A DNA stretch of 64,000 nt from NCBI RefSeq assembly GCF_004834005.1, contig NZ_STFF01000003.1:310001-374000 (forward strand), read 5' to 3'. Below, in pieces: positions 1-9,029 of the stretch. The notes below the pieces were generated by a model, which was not told where the DNA came from, made no database searches, and was given only the letters and a program-made list of their open reading frames with translations. The position numbers were made by a program, and so were the translations under genes. Source of the DNA: Niastella caeni. GTDB taxonomy: Bacteria > Bacteroidota > Bacteroidia > Chitinophagales > Chitinophagaceae. The stretch's first letter is position 1, and the number at the start of each line of letters is the position of its first letter.

Positions 1-2211
1 GGAGAGGTGGGTAGTGTAAAAAACCTTTACTTTACCGGCTGCCTCATTCAGAACGACAAACGGCCTGTCGCCTTCCTTTGATGAAGTGACCGGATGGAGA
101 TTATCCCAGGTATTGTTCGGGCGGCGCACCAATAACGCTATGGTAGGATAGCCATTTTTATCATAAGCTGTTTTTACCGCACAGTACAAAGTACTGTCAC
201 TGGCAGCCACTAAATTCATTTGAAAATCGCCCATTCCATCGCCTACATTCAGGGCCGATTGAGAAGCAGGCGCCTCATCTGCCGACCATGTGGTGGGGCT
301 GGCGCCGTCAACATGCGTTTTAAAGCCAAACAACCGGGTGTTCTGATTCGACCATAGTACTCCGATCCTTCCAGGTAACGCAGTCACCGCACAAATATCA
401 TTGTTTGTAGCTCCAGACGCTATGGTTATTGGAGCACTAAAAGTTGAATAAGGAGGATCGCTCCAACGCACCAGCATATTACCATTACTGTTAGACGCAA
501 TCCAGATCCTGCTGGTAGAATCAATATCCAGCGTAGCCGTTGTGTTTCCCGACTCAAAAACGATGTTTACTGTCGATGTTCTTTGTGTCCAGCGTTTATA
601 GCGTTGTAAAGCAGGGTCATATTCCAAAGAAATGAAATAAGAAGCACTGCCAGCGCCCCTGAGCAGCAATACATGAGCCAGGTTGCCCACTACACGGCAA
701 TCGGCCCTGGAGTTGGTAGCACTCACAAGCGTTAATACATCTGTCCATACGGAGCCATCCAGCCGAAAAACCTTTGTTCCGTCCGAATTAGTTAAAACGG
801 CCCACCATTTCCCTGCATAGTTCCATACTTTAGCCTGTGGTGTTACCCTGGTTGCACTGCCAATATTCATCGGAGTAATGTCCTGGAAGGAACTAAAGCC
901 CAGGGAAGGAGTAATATTAACTGTATAAGTTTGTCCATTGGTAAATCCACCGGCAAGCGCGGTCCCGGCAGCATCCGTAATGCCTGTATTGTGGTCCTTC
1001 ACGTCTAACCGAATGGTACCGCTTCCGGCTATTGCCCTTACCGTAACATCGTAGGTGGTGCTATCTGTACCCACCATTTTCACTGCATCGGGCAGTGAGG
1101 AGTTAATGGCCGTGAGCCCCACTTTGGTCAATGTTCCCCGCACGTTGCCCCCCGAAGTAAAGGTGTTGAAATCTGCGGCATCCACCCCTTTTACTTTTTT
1201 GGAAAAAACAACACGAAACGTTACCGCGTTGGTATCAGTTTGTTCGCTGGCGGGTAATTGCCGGTTAATGCTCGTTACTATGGGCGCGCCACTTTGCTCA
1301 ATAAAATAAGTTTCCCCATTGGTAAAACCAGTGGTCATCTCATTGTCTGCCGTGTCTGTAATGCCGGTCCCGCTCCCCTTCAGATCTAACCGCAAAGTAC
1401 CGTTACCCAGGATATTATTGACCGTTATATCATACGTAAGGCTATCCGTTCCAACCACGGCACTTTCAGCCAGCACACCGCTTGCAGTTCCGGAAACCGT
1501 GGTCAGGATGAAATCGCCAGTATCCACGCCTCTTACTTTCTCTGAAAAAGTGGAGCGGAAAGTAACGGTTGTATCGCTGGTCAACTGAGATGCAGGAACC
1601 TGCCGCCGGATGCTGGTAACAATGGGTGGCGTAAGATCTATTATGGCGCCATTCCCCGACAATTGCATATCGAAAGCCAGGTCGGCATTGGTGACCGTTT
1701 TCTGATGTATCTCGACGGCGATCACATTATTGCCACTCACAAAAGCGGTTTTATTAATAGTAAATGCCTGGGTAACCGAGCCATTATCCTCGGCGTCTTT
1801 ACCGAACGTCAAATAGTTTATGCTGCCGGTGGGCATTTTATTTCGGTAAACTTCCACGCCATTCACATACACCACTATGCCATCGTCTCTCAAAACACCG
1901 GCTGCAAAAGACGTGAAGTTGGCAGGGTTGGTGATATTTATTTTTTTCCGGAAGTAAGTGGTAATGTATTTCTGACTGGGATTGGGGCCATAACTTACTA
2001 TGGTCGTTAACCCGCTGAGCCCATAACCGAATTTACCATTCCCGGTTTTCCAGGAACTATCATTGTAAGAAAGCGACCGCCAGGCAGTACCCTGATCAGT
2101 ACCGTTATCAAGGTATAACCAACCGGAACCATATGTAAATATTGGAGATTGCGCATATATTGTTTGTCCGGCCAGCAACATGCATAACCAGAACAAGGAT
2201 ATCCTCTTCAT
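1..2211 (-). CDS. Secreted Ig-like/propeller protein (3' end outside window)
   Basis: The reading frame is open from the ATG at 2211 to the window edge, 737 codons without a stop, so the C-terminus lies outside. The N-terminus is a clear signal peptide (KRISLFWLCMLLAGQ..YAQ). Next comes a beta-rich region of about 150 residues, with a VYVNGVEVYRN stretch like carbohydrate-binding beta-sandwich modules. Two tandem Ig-like repeats follow at about residues 180-390, each with the pattern TVTFRxxFSEKVxGVDxxDF. The rest, rich in Trp and Gly (VWNYAGKWWAVLTN, SRIWIASNSNGN), looks like a beta-propeller. It is probably exported to the surface. It is the last visible gene of the polysaccharide operon, 53 bp after the priming transferase, so it may be co-expressed with the polymer. 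Its exact function is unknown. Confidence 0.8.
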   Translation of the reverse strand, partial: MKRISLFWLCMLLAGQTIYAQSPIFTYGSGWLYLDNGTDQGTAWRSLSYNDSSWKTGNGKFGYGLSGLTTIVSYGPNPSQKYITTYFRKKINITNPANFTSFAAGVLRDDGIVVYVNGVEVYRNKMPTGSINYLTFGKDAEDNGSVTQAFTINKTAFVSGNNVIAVEIHQKTVTNADLAFDMQLSGNGAIIDLTPPIVTSIRRQVPASQLTSDTTVTFRSTFSEKVRGVDTGDFILTTVSGTASGVLAESAVVGTDSLTYDITVNNILGNGTLRLDLKGSGTGITDTADNEMTTGFTNGETYFIEQSGAPIVTSINRQLPASEQTDTNAVTFRVVFSKKVKGVDAADFNTFTSGGNVRGTLTKVGLTAINSSLPDAVKMVGTDSTTYDVTVRAIAGSGTIRLDVKDHNTGITDAAGTALAGGFTNGQTYTVNITPSLGFSSFQDITPMNIGSATRVTPQAKVWNYAGKWWAVLTNSDGTKVFRLDGSVWTDVLTLVSATNSRADCRVVGNLAHVLLLRGAGSASYFISLEYDPALQRYKRWTQRTSTVNIVFESGNTTATLDIDSTSRIWIASNSNGNMLVRWSDPPYSTFSAPITIASGATNNDICAVTALPGRIGVLWSNQNTRLFGFKTHVDGASPTTWSADEAPASQSALNVGDGMGDFQMNLVAASDSTLYCAVKTAYDKNGYPTIALLVRRPNNTWDNLHPVTSSKEGDRPFVVLNEAAGKVKVFYTTHLS

Positions 2212-2264
2212 GGCGAATGGTGTTAGAGATATTTTTTGAATTTATTAAAAGGGTAGCATGCAGA

Positions 2265-3641
2265 TCAAAAAGCTGAAGTATGCGCCTTTTGACTGAATAA
2301 GGTCAGGAAGATGATCTTCATATCGAGCCGGAATGACCAGTTTTCTATATACCAGAGATCATGCAGGGTACGTTGCCTTTTTTGTTCTTCTGTATCGGTG
2401 GGGCCCCGCCAGCCATTCACCTGCGCCCAACCGGTTATACCGGGCTTTACGTATTGCCTGAGCATGTAATGGTAAACATTCTCCTGTAATTGACGATTCA
2501 GGTACCTTCTGTGCGGGCGGGGGCCCACTACGCTCATGGTACCTGAAACAACATTGATAAACTGCGGCAATTCATCAATGCTGTATTTTCTAAGAAACTT
2601 TCCAACCCGGGTAATGCGGGGATCATTTACTTTCGTGGACTGCGTACCGGCAGCAGAATCATCGTTTTGCCGCATGCTTCTGAACTTAAACACTTTGAAA
2701 GCCTTCCCTCCTTTCCCGATGCGAATGGGACAATAAAAAACAGGGCCGGGCGATTCCAGTTTAATTAACAGGGCAATAATTAAAAATAGCGGTAATAAGA
2801 AGATAAGCGCTGCCACTGCAAATACCTTATCAAAACTATTTTTTAAAAACCCGGCAAACTTTCCGTCAATCGGCAATTCCCTGATGTTAACAGCATCCAC
2901 CTGGCCAAACCGGGTGATCTTGTAATGGTTGCCGAACAACTCATGATAGTCCAATACGTATTTCACCCTTATGCCATGATAATCGGCCACTGTTAAAACC
3001 CTTTGAATGTTCTTTTTCTGTTCATCGGGCAATGCAATAACAATTTCATCAACGTCATTGGACTGCAGGTATTGATTGATATTGTCCAGATCGCCCAAAA
3101 CCTTTTTACTTTCGATCATGCACACATCCTGGTTGTCACAACTTATAAATCCTTTCAACTGATATTCGTGGTTATGACTTGTCAACACCTGGTCTTCAAT
3201 GATCTTTGCTTTACTTCCTGTGCCGGCTACAATAACATGTTTCGGGGTTCCGACATCCCTTGTCAATACATCAATGTTCAAAAATTTGATCAAAAAATCC
3301 AGCGCCACGATCCCAAATGTAAACGTGATCAACTGTTTCCAGAAAATGACAGGAACAGGCAAATACAACAGCACTACGAACTCAAGTATGATAAGGCTGC
3401 AATACGCCTTTATATGACTGAAGATCCGTTTCTGCCATTGCAACGACAAATCGGAATAACGATGTTTTCTAATGTATTCCCCAATACACCACAGGATAAT
3501 AAAAACGAATAATGCTATCAAATCCCTTTTTGAAAATCTGAAATCCCTGTAACAGTAAAGTGCAGCAATAAAAATAAAAATAAGGGGGAGCAAATCTATA
3601 GCCAGGGAAGGGAGTTCACGTTTCTGCTTTTGACCATGCAT
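2265..3641 (-). CDS. Undecaprenyl-phosphate sugar phosphotransferase (WcaJ-type priming enzyme)
   Basis: This enzyme should move a sugar-1-phosphate from a nucleotide sugar to undecaprenyl phosphate at the inner membrane, the first step of repeat-unit assembly. About four hydrophobic segments lie in the first 125 residues. A Rossmann-like CoA-binding-type domain follows (HVIVAGTGSKAK, about 135-250). The C-terminal bacterial sugar transferase domain starts with a membrane segment near 275. It carries the family signatures ESPGPVFY, FKVFKFRSM, RKYSIDELPQ and VVGPRPH. The length, 458 aa, is normal for the family. Finding this gene near the end of the operon rather than the start is not rare in Bacteroidota. 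The sugar, glucose or another hexose, cannot be told from the sequence. Confidence 0.93.
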   Translation of the reverse strand: MHGQKQKRELPSLAIDLLPLIFIFIAALYCYRDFRFSKRDLIALFVFIILWCIGEYIRKHRYSDLSLQWQKRIFSHIKAYCSLIILEFVVLLYLPVPVIFWKQLITFTFGIVALDFLIKFLNIDVLTRDVGTPKHVIVAGTGSKAKIIEDQVLTSHNHEYQLKGFISCDNQDVCMIESKKVLGDLDNINQYLQSNDVDEIVIALPDEQKKNIQRVLTVADYHGIRVKYVLDYHELFGNHYKITRFGQVDAVNIRELPIDGKFAGFLKNSFDKVFAVAALIFLLPLFLIIALLIKLESPGPVFYCPIRIGKGGKAFKVFKFRSMRQNDDSAAGTQSTKVNDPRITRVGKFLRKYSIDELPQFINVVSGTMSVVGPRPHRRYLNRQLQENVYHYMLRQYVKPGITGWAQVNGWRGPTDTEEQKRQRTLHDLWYIENWSFRLDMKIIFLTLFSQKAHTSAF

Positions 3642-3705
3642 ACAACCACGCTTTAGAAGTTAAAAAATTAAATCCACGTCAGAAGGTAGCATTTGTTTTC
3701 CCGGG

Positions 3706-4446
3706 TTACTTTTCCATTGTTACTTTAAAAAAACTTCTCGTGAGGTAACTCATGAAGTAATTACCCAGCAAGAGCCTGCCGGGCTTTCCGAGCCGGTTGG
3801 GCGTGAGCCATTTTACAATCGGGTTTTTAAAGCCGGCAGCTTTGAGCAGTGAGATCCAGGTATCGGGTTTCTGGTGTTTATACCATTCAATACTGGGCAC
3901 GAAAATGTTTTTCATTCCGATATCGTTAAAGAAATTATTACAGGAAACATCAGTCGCAATCAGTACGGCCTTTTTCTTCATTACCCTGTAAACATTTTTG
4001 AAAACGGTTAAATACCGCTTGTAGCTGTCTTCATTATCCAATAAATGAATACAGGCATCCTCATCGAGGTGATTAATTGAATTATGCATGATCACTACAT
4101 CATACGTTGCGGGGATAGTTTGTTGCAAAAATTCCTGTAATCGGAGAGCGATCAGTTTCACCGGCAGGGATTCGGGTAATTCATTCCGCAGCTCATTATA
4201 TCCTTTTATCATCCCAGTCCTCGATCCATCTTTTTCCGGTTCAAGGCATACGACATTTTTGGCCCCTTTAACTGCCGCATAAAACGACAGCAGGCCTTTG
4301 CCTCCACCTACATCCAAAACTTCTTTCTGCGAAAGGTCAACGTTTTCAAAAAAGTTGTTGAGATAAAATTTGAGATTTGATTTGCCGGAATACATTTTCC
4401 GGCGGACTGCAAGGTCAAAAAAGTCGGTTGCAATTTTCTGTGCCAT
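3706..4446 (-). CDS. Class I SAM-dependent methyltransferase
   Basis: The Rossmann methyltransferase motif I, VLDVGGGKG, is at about residues 40-48. The acidic end of strand 2 follows (VVCLEPE), then a motif-IV-like stretch (YDVVIMHNSINHLDED). The C-terminal third is basic and hydrophobic (GRLLLGNYFMSYLTRSFF), which suggests contact with the membrane. It sits between the sugar-nucleotide dehydrogenase and the priming transferase on the same strand, so it probably methylates a sugar or lipid-linked intermediate of the polymer. This role rests on context only. The acceptor is unknown. Confidence 0.8.
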   Translation of the reverse strand: MAQKIATDFFDLAVRRKMYSGKSNLKFYLNNFFENVDLSQKEVLDVGGGKGLLSFYAAVKGAKNVVCLEPEKDGSRTGMIKGYNELRNELPESLPVKLIALRLQEFLQQTIPATYDVVIMHNSINHLDEDACIHLLDNEDSYKRYLTVFKNVYRVMKKKAVLIATDVSCNNFFNDIGMKNIFVPSIEWYKHQKPDTWISLLKAAGFKNPIVKWLTPNRLGKPGRLLLGNYFMSYLTRSFFKVTMEK

Positions 4447-4540
4447 GATAAAAGCTTTAATTACTAAATACTTAACTACGCTCTCTCCTTTTTCTCAGGT
4501 CAAATCAGGTGTCAGTATTCCGCTTTCAGCTTTTTATGCG

Positions 4541-5848
4541 CTACCAGCAGATGCCTTCATAATTGGGTAATTCCTCCAGGTCATGAATCCTTACCAGGTC
4601 AATGATTGCCGCTTTTTCTTTCAACAAATGCCGATAATGTTTTACATCAAAGTTCCGGTGACTGATGATCACTACATCATTATTGGCAATGGCCGCTTCT
4701 AGGTTGTTGCTGATATGCTCTGATAAATGCGGCAAATGTTCATTAATATAGGCTTTATTGGCGCCGATCAGTTTTGATAAACAAACGTATTCATCGTAAA
4801 TAGTTACGTGATACCCTTTCCCGATCAGCGTTTCGGCCAGTTCAACAAATGGGCTGAACCGCAGATCATCTGTACCTTCTTTAAAACTCAGCCCAACGAG
4901 GCAAACATTTTTCTTTCCGGTATTGTCTACCAGCTCAAATGCTTTCCTTTTGTGCTGCTCGTTCGATGATTTGATCATGGATAGCACCGGAGTATCGAGA
5001 TAATTATCGTGGCCTAACGTCACCAGGCCTTTCAGGTCTTTGGGCAGGCAGGAACCGCCGTAAACGAAACCCGGTTTCAAATAAGCCGTGGAAATATTCA
5101 GCCGGGTGTCTTTACAAAACAGTTCCATTACCTTGAACGGGTCAATGTGCAACGCTTTGCAGATATTTCCTACTTCATTTGCAAAAGCAATTTTGAGGGC
5201 ATGAAATGAATTATTAACGTATTTAATGATCTCAGCTACTTTAATATCTGTTATTTCAATCGGTGCATCCAGGCAACGGTATAAAGAAGCTACTTTCTCC
5301 ATAGCGCAGGTATTGTCTCCACCTACCACCGTAACGGCCGGATGATAATAGTCATGAACAGCCGACCCCTCGCGCAAGAATTCAGGATTTGAGACCACGG
5401 AAAAATGCTCGCCTCTTTTCCTGCCTGAAAACTCTTCTATGATCTCCCCATAACGCTGGTTGGTTCCCGGTACCACCGTACTGCGAATGACCACCGTATG
5501 AAAGCTTTCCTTTGTTTTCAGCGCCGTTCCTATTTGTTCTGCCGTTTTGAAGATATACGACAGATTCAAATGCCCGTTCGTAGAAGGCGGGGTGCCCACA
5601 CAAATAATACTTAGCTCAGTACTATGCACGGCTTCTTCGGCGCAGGTGGTAGCTGAAATACGGCCATTGGCAAAACCCTGCCAAATAATGTCGTTAATGT
5701 CTTTTTCCTGTATCGTAGGGTGTCCGTTGTTGATAAGATCAACTTTGAAACTGCTTACATCAACGCCCATTACCTCATGCCCGTTCTTTGCCAGGCAGCC
5801 AAGACTAACACATCCTACATATCCTAATCCAAAAATTGATATTTTCAT
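4541..5848 (-). CDS. UDP-glucose/GDP-mannose dehydrogenase, AlgD-like
   Basis: This NAD-dependent four-electron dehydrogenase oxidises a nucleotide hexose to the uronic acid. The N-terminal Rossmann motif GLGYVG is at residues 7-12, with NPEFLREGSAVHDY in the middle. The catalytic cysteine lies in GGSCLPKD near residue 265, and the C-terminal nucleotide-binding domain has GLSFKEGTDDLRFSP. The start (MKISIFGLGYVG..GCL..GHEV.GVDVSS) and the last residues EGICW resemble GDP-mannose 6-dehydrogenase AlgD more than typical UDP-glucose dehydrogenases. A mannuronic-acid donor is therefore the first guess, with UDP-glucuronate as the alternative. The gene starts 6 bp after the stop of the upstream DUF354-like gene, so the two are tightly linked. 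Confidence 0.9.
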   Translation of the reverse strand: MKISIFGLGYVGCVSLGCLAKNGHEVMGVDVSSFKVDLINNGHPTIQEKDINDIIWQGFANGRISATTCAEEAVHSTELSIICVGTPPSTNGHLNLSYIFKTAEQIGTALKTKESFHTVVIRSTVVPGTNQRYGEIIEEFSGRKRGEHFSVVSNPEFLREGSAVHDYYHPAVTVVGGDNTCAMEKVASLYRCLDAPIEITDIKVAEIIKYVNNSFHALKIAFANEVGNICKALHIDPFKVMELFCKDTRLNISTAYLKPGFVYGGSCLPKDLKGLVTLGHDNYLDTPVLSMIKSSNEQHKRKAFELVDNTGKKNVCLVGLSFKEGTDDLRFSPFVELAETLIGKGYHVTIYDEYVCLSKLIGANKAYINEHLPHLSEHISNNLEAAIANNDVVIISHRNFDVKHYRHLLKEKAAIIDLVRIHDLEELPNYEGICW

Positions 5849-5854
5849 TGTATA

Positions 5855-6874
5855 CTAAGTTTTGTAACGATTAATCTGCTCTTTCATAAATACCGTCATG
5901 TCGTCCCATTGTTCAAGCAATTGGCCCCTGGTGCCGGTTTGCTTTTCTTCATCGAATTTTTTATCAATGGTACTGTTAATAAAAGCCAGCGCGCTGTCGC
6001 CGGGCAAATGTTCCAAAATGCCCAACTGTATCAACAATTCATTGGCCTTCATTTCCCGGGTGCCGCAATATACGCTTGGCACACCCAGCATGGCGCCTTC
6101 CCTTGCCATGCTGTCGCCCGATGAAATCACCAGTTTGGAATAATAAATGAGGGAATGAATGTCTTCCACCGGCTCCTGTAAAATGGTCCAATGCTGTGGG
6201 AAGCAGTCTGTATAACTTTTATCTTCAAGCGATAAGATCACCTTTGCGTTGGCATTTATCCTGTTGGCAAAACCACTTACAATTCCATCCTGCTGGTTAT
6301 AGTAATTAAAAGATTTGTTACTGACCTCGCGTACAAAAACATATTCATGAGGCGCCAGTGCATATTGCCGGAGTATTTTCTCATTGGGTTGAAACCGTTT
6401 AGAACTCAGATAACTCCATTCTTTCAGGCAATTGAACACGGATATTTTATGGTTCTCTTTAACGATGGGCGGAAAAAACAACTGGCTGGAAAGGCTGGCG
6501 TTTATGCGATTGATCTGCGTCCGTTCAGGATCATCATAAAATTGGATTACCGGAATGCCGGCAATTTTGCAGGCCAATGCCAATGGGATACTGCTTGCCG
6601 CCACACAAATGTTGTAGTTCTCTCTTTTGATCAGCTCCAGAAATGCCAACGTACGTTTGATATTGCCATCCCAGAGTATTGACCACCTGGTGCCATTGCT
6701 GCTTCCTACCGGCACTATATTAAACCCGGCATACTCCTTATTAATAATGCCCGGCAATTTGCCTCTCTGCAGGTAGCAAATGGTTACTTCCCAGTTTTCA
6801 TCCCGTAACTCATTGGAGATCCCTTTAAAAAGATTCAACTGGGCGGGATGTTTAATGTCAAATAGAATTTTCAT
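5855..6874 (-). CDS. DUF354-like putative glycosyltransferase, copy 2
   Basis: The start MKILFDIKHPAQLNLFKG matches the opening of DUF354 proteins, a GT-B-like family found in cell-surface polysaccharide loci. The C-terminal half has the donor-site-like stretch SSGDSMAREGAMLGVPSVYCG (about residues 247-267), similar to UDP-GlcNAc 2-epimerase and GT-B folds. It is exactly as long (339 aa) as the next gene upstream in the operon and aligns with it without gaps over most of its length. The pair is therefore a tandem duplication. It probably adds a sugar to the lipid-linked repeat unit on the cytoplasmic side. The donor is unknown. Confidence 0.75.
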   Translation of the reverse strand: MKILFDIKHPAQLNLFKGISNELRDENWEVTICYLQRGKLPGIINKEYAGFNIVPVGSSNGTRWSILWDGNIKRTLAFLELIKRENYNICVAASSIPLALACKIAGIPVIQFYDDPERTQINRINASLSSQLFFPPIVKENHKISVFNCLKEWSYLSSKRFQPNEKILRQYALAPHEYVFVREVSNKSFNYYNQQDGIVSGFANRINANAKVILSLEDKSYTDCFPQHWTILQEPVEDIHSLIYYSKLVISSGDSMAREGAMLGVPSVYCGTREMKANELLIQLGILEHLPGDSALAFINSTIDKKFDEEKQTGTRGQLLEQWDDMTVFMKEQINRYKT

Positions 6875-6929
6875 ACAGAACAGCTATGGTTGGGTTACTA
6901 ATTTGGAAATGCCAGACACCGGTGAGTAA

Positions 6930-7949
6930 CTACAATTTATAACGGTGGATCTGCTCTTTCATGAATGCTGTCATATCACTCCATTGTTCAAGCAGTTGGT
7001 TTCTGGTTCCATTTTGTTTCTCTTTATCAAATTTTACCTCAATGGCCCTGTTGATAAAAGGCAATGCGCTGTCGCCCGGCCAATGTTCCAGGATGCCGGC
7101 ATTTATCAGCAATTCATTAACCTTCATTTTTCTGACCCCGCAGTATACGCTCGGCACTCCCAGCAAGGCGCCTTCCCTTGCCATACTGTCGCCCGATGAG
7201 ATGACTAACCTGGAAAAATAAATGAGGGAGTGAATATCTTCAACCGGCTCCTGCAAAATGATCCAATGCCTGGGATACCTGTCAGCGTAACTTTTATCTT
7301 CCAGCGACAATACCGCATTTGTACCTGAACATATTTTACCGGCGAAACAACTGATAATTCCATCCTGCTGGCGATAATAATTAAACGATTTATTACTGAC
7401 TTCCCTGACGAAAATATATTCATGTGGTTTCAATCCATAATACCTGTATATCTTTTCATCTGGTATAAACCGTTTAGGGCTCAAATAACTCCACTCATGC
7501 AGGCAGTTAAAAACTGATATTTTATGATTCTTTTCAACGATTGGTGGAAAAAACAATTGAGTGGAAAGGCCGGCATTTATTTGATTAATCCATGGCACTT
7601 CGAGATCATCATAAAACTGTATAACAGGAATGCCGGTAAGTTTGCAGGCCAACGCCAATGGTATGCTGCTGGCCGTTACACAAATATTGTAATTACCTTT
7701 TCTGATAAGGTCCAAAAAAGTCAATATCCGTTTGATATTACCATCCCAGATTATCGACCACCTGGTTCCCTTACTGCTTCCCACCGGAATCGTATTAAAC
7801 CCGACATATTCCCTTTTAATAAGGTCAGGCAATTTGCCCCTTTGGAGGTAACAAATTGTTACTTCCCAGTTTTCTTCCCGTAACTCATTTGAAAGCCCTT
7901 TGAAAAGATTGACCTGAACCGGATGCTTTATATCAAACAGGATTTTCAT
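6930..7949 (-). CDS. DUF354-like putative glycosyltransferase, copy 1
   Basis: This is the upstream paralogue of the pair. It starts with the same motif, MKILFDIKHPVQVNLFKG, and has the same SSGDSMAREGALLGVPSVYCG stretch. The proteins are conserved along their whole length, by eye about three quarters identical, and both are 339 aa. Only 55 bp separate them. The copies differ mainly in surface-type positions such as charged loops and the region around residues 115-125. This suggests that the second copy has been kept by selection, perhaps for a different acceptor or donor. A cytoplasmic glycosyltransferase role is inferred from the family and the locus. Confidence 0.75.
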   Translation of the reverse strand: MKILFDIKHPVQVNLFKGLSNELREENWEVTICYLQRGKLPDLIKREYVGFNTIPVGSSKGTRWSIIWDGNIKRILTFLDLIRKGNYNICVTASSIPLALACKLTGIPVIQFYDDLEVPWINQINAGLSTQLFFPPIVEKNHKISVFNCLHEWSYLSPKRFIPDEKIYRYYGLKPHEYIFVREVSNKSFNYYRQQDGIISCFAGKICSGTNAVLSLEDKSYADRYPRHWIILQEPVEDIHSLIYFSRLVISSGDSMAREGALLGVPSVYCGVRKMKVNELLINAGILEHWPGDSALPFINRAIEVKFDKEKQNGTRNQLLEQWSDMTAFMKEQIHRYKL

Positions 7950-8011
7950 GGAAGAAAACCAGGGCTTGATTGTTTTATAGTTTGCTTGTTAGCTTGAAAT
8001 ATTTATAATTC

Positions 8012-9016
8012 CTACCTGTTGGTCGGAGACTCCGGGTTGTGAGCTTCAACCATCAACCCATCCAACCATCCTGCATTCCATCTTTTCTTATTTTTCGATT
8101 TTAAAAAACCATGGTGCGGTAATTTGAACATGATCAATTGCCAGACACCGGTGATGCGGCAAATATTTTCAGCCATAGAAGCGCCTTCCAGGAAACCGAA
8201 CCTCGGCAGGGTAAAACCTTCCTTCAATAATAATTCCGGCGTCAGGTATTTGGGTTGAGATGAAAATGCCAGCCGGTAATTCAATGCGCTCAGCTTTTCT
8301 ACTTCTCGCCGGCTAAAATCACCATTCGGATAAGCAAAATACACCACTTCCTTTCCCGTCCACGACTCCAGCTTTTGGCGCGAGATCTTTAATTCTTCAT
8401 ACACCTGCTTCTCGGGGCAGTTGATAAGGATCGGATGCGTTTGGGTATGGGAACCGATAGTAACATAAGGAGACGTTGAAACCGATTTAACCTGTTCAAC
8501 CGTCATGGCGTCCCTGCCGATAACAATCTTCTTCTTTATTTCCTGCAAAATGCCGAGCCGGTTTTGCTCCGGCATTTTCTTCAGGTCCTTTTTGGAGAAC
8601 CGTATTAGCCCCTGCCGTTTTGCCTGTTGCACATACGACCACCAATACGCACCTTCTTCAACAGGCGTGGTGGAAACAAAAATGGTTACAGGCACTTCAT
8701 ACCTGTTTGCCACCTCCACCACATTGGTAACATTAGATTGCCATCCATCGTCTATCGTGAGCAACACCCCACCCCTGGGAAATGGTATTTCCTCTTTTAT
8801 TATCCGTTCAACATCGGCGGGGCTTAAAAAGGTGAATCCCTTCTTTTTCAGCCACCGCACACAAAACTCAAACTCCTTTTTACCGGGTTTGTGAAAATAA
8901 AGGGCAAGGATACATTTTGTATTCAATGCTCTCTTTGTTGCATACTTTACTAATCCTGCCATTATAAATATATTCGCTACCAGGTAACCAAGCAGGTTTC
9001 TTACACTTTTCTGCAT
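8012..9016 (-). CDS. Polysaccharide deacetylase (NodB/CE4 family)
   Basis: An N-terminal hydrophobic stretch (LLGYLVANIFIMAGLV, about residues 8-23) suggests a membrane anchor. The CE4 catalytic core then appears: LLTIDDGW near residue 88 supplies the paired aspartates, SHTQTHPIL supplies the metal-binding HxxxH, and FAYPNGDFS is the third motif. Enzymes of this family remove N- or O-acetyl groups from sugars in a metal-dependent way. In this locus it probably modifies the polymer or an intermediate, which would change its charge. The length, 334 aa, is normal. It lies 13 bp after the upstream GT4 gene. Confidence 0.88.
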   Translation of the reverse strand: MQKSVRNLLGYLVANIFIMAGLVKYATKRALNTKCILALYFHKPGKKEFEFCVRWLKKKGFTFLSPADVERIIKEEIPFPRGGVLLTIDDGWQSNVTNVVEVANRYEVPVTIFVSTTPVEEGAYWWSYVQQAKRQGLIRFSKKDLKKMPEQNRLGILQEIKKKIVIGRDAMTVEQVKSVSTSPYVTIGSHTQTHPILINCPEKQVYEELKISRQKLESWTGKEVVYFAYPNGDFSRREVEKLSALNYRLAFSSQPKYLTPELLLKEGFTLPRFGFLEGASMAENICRITGVWQLIMFKLPHHGFLKSKNKKRWNAGWLDGLMVEAHNPESPTNR

Positions 9017-9029
9017 AAACCTTTACTTT

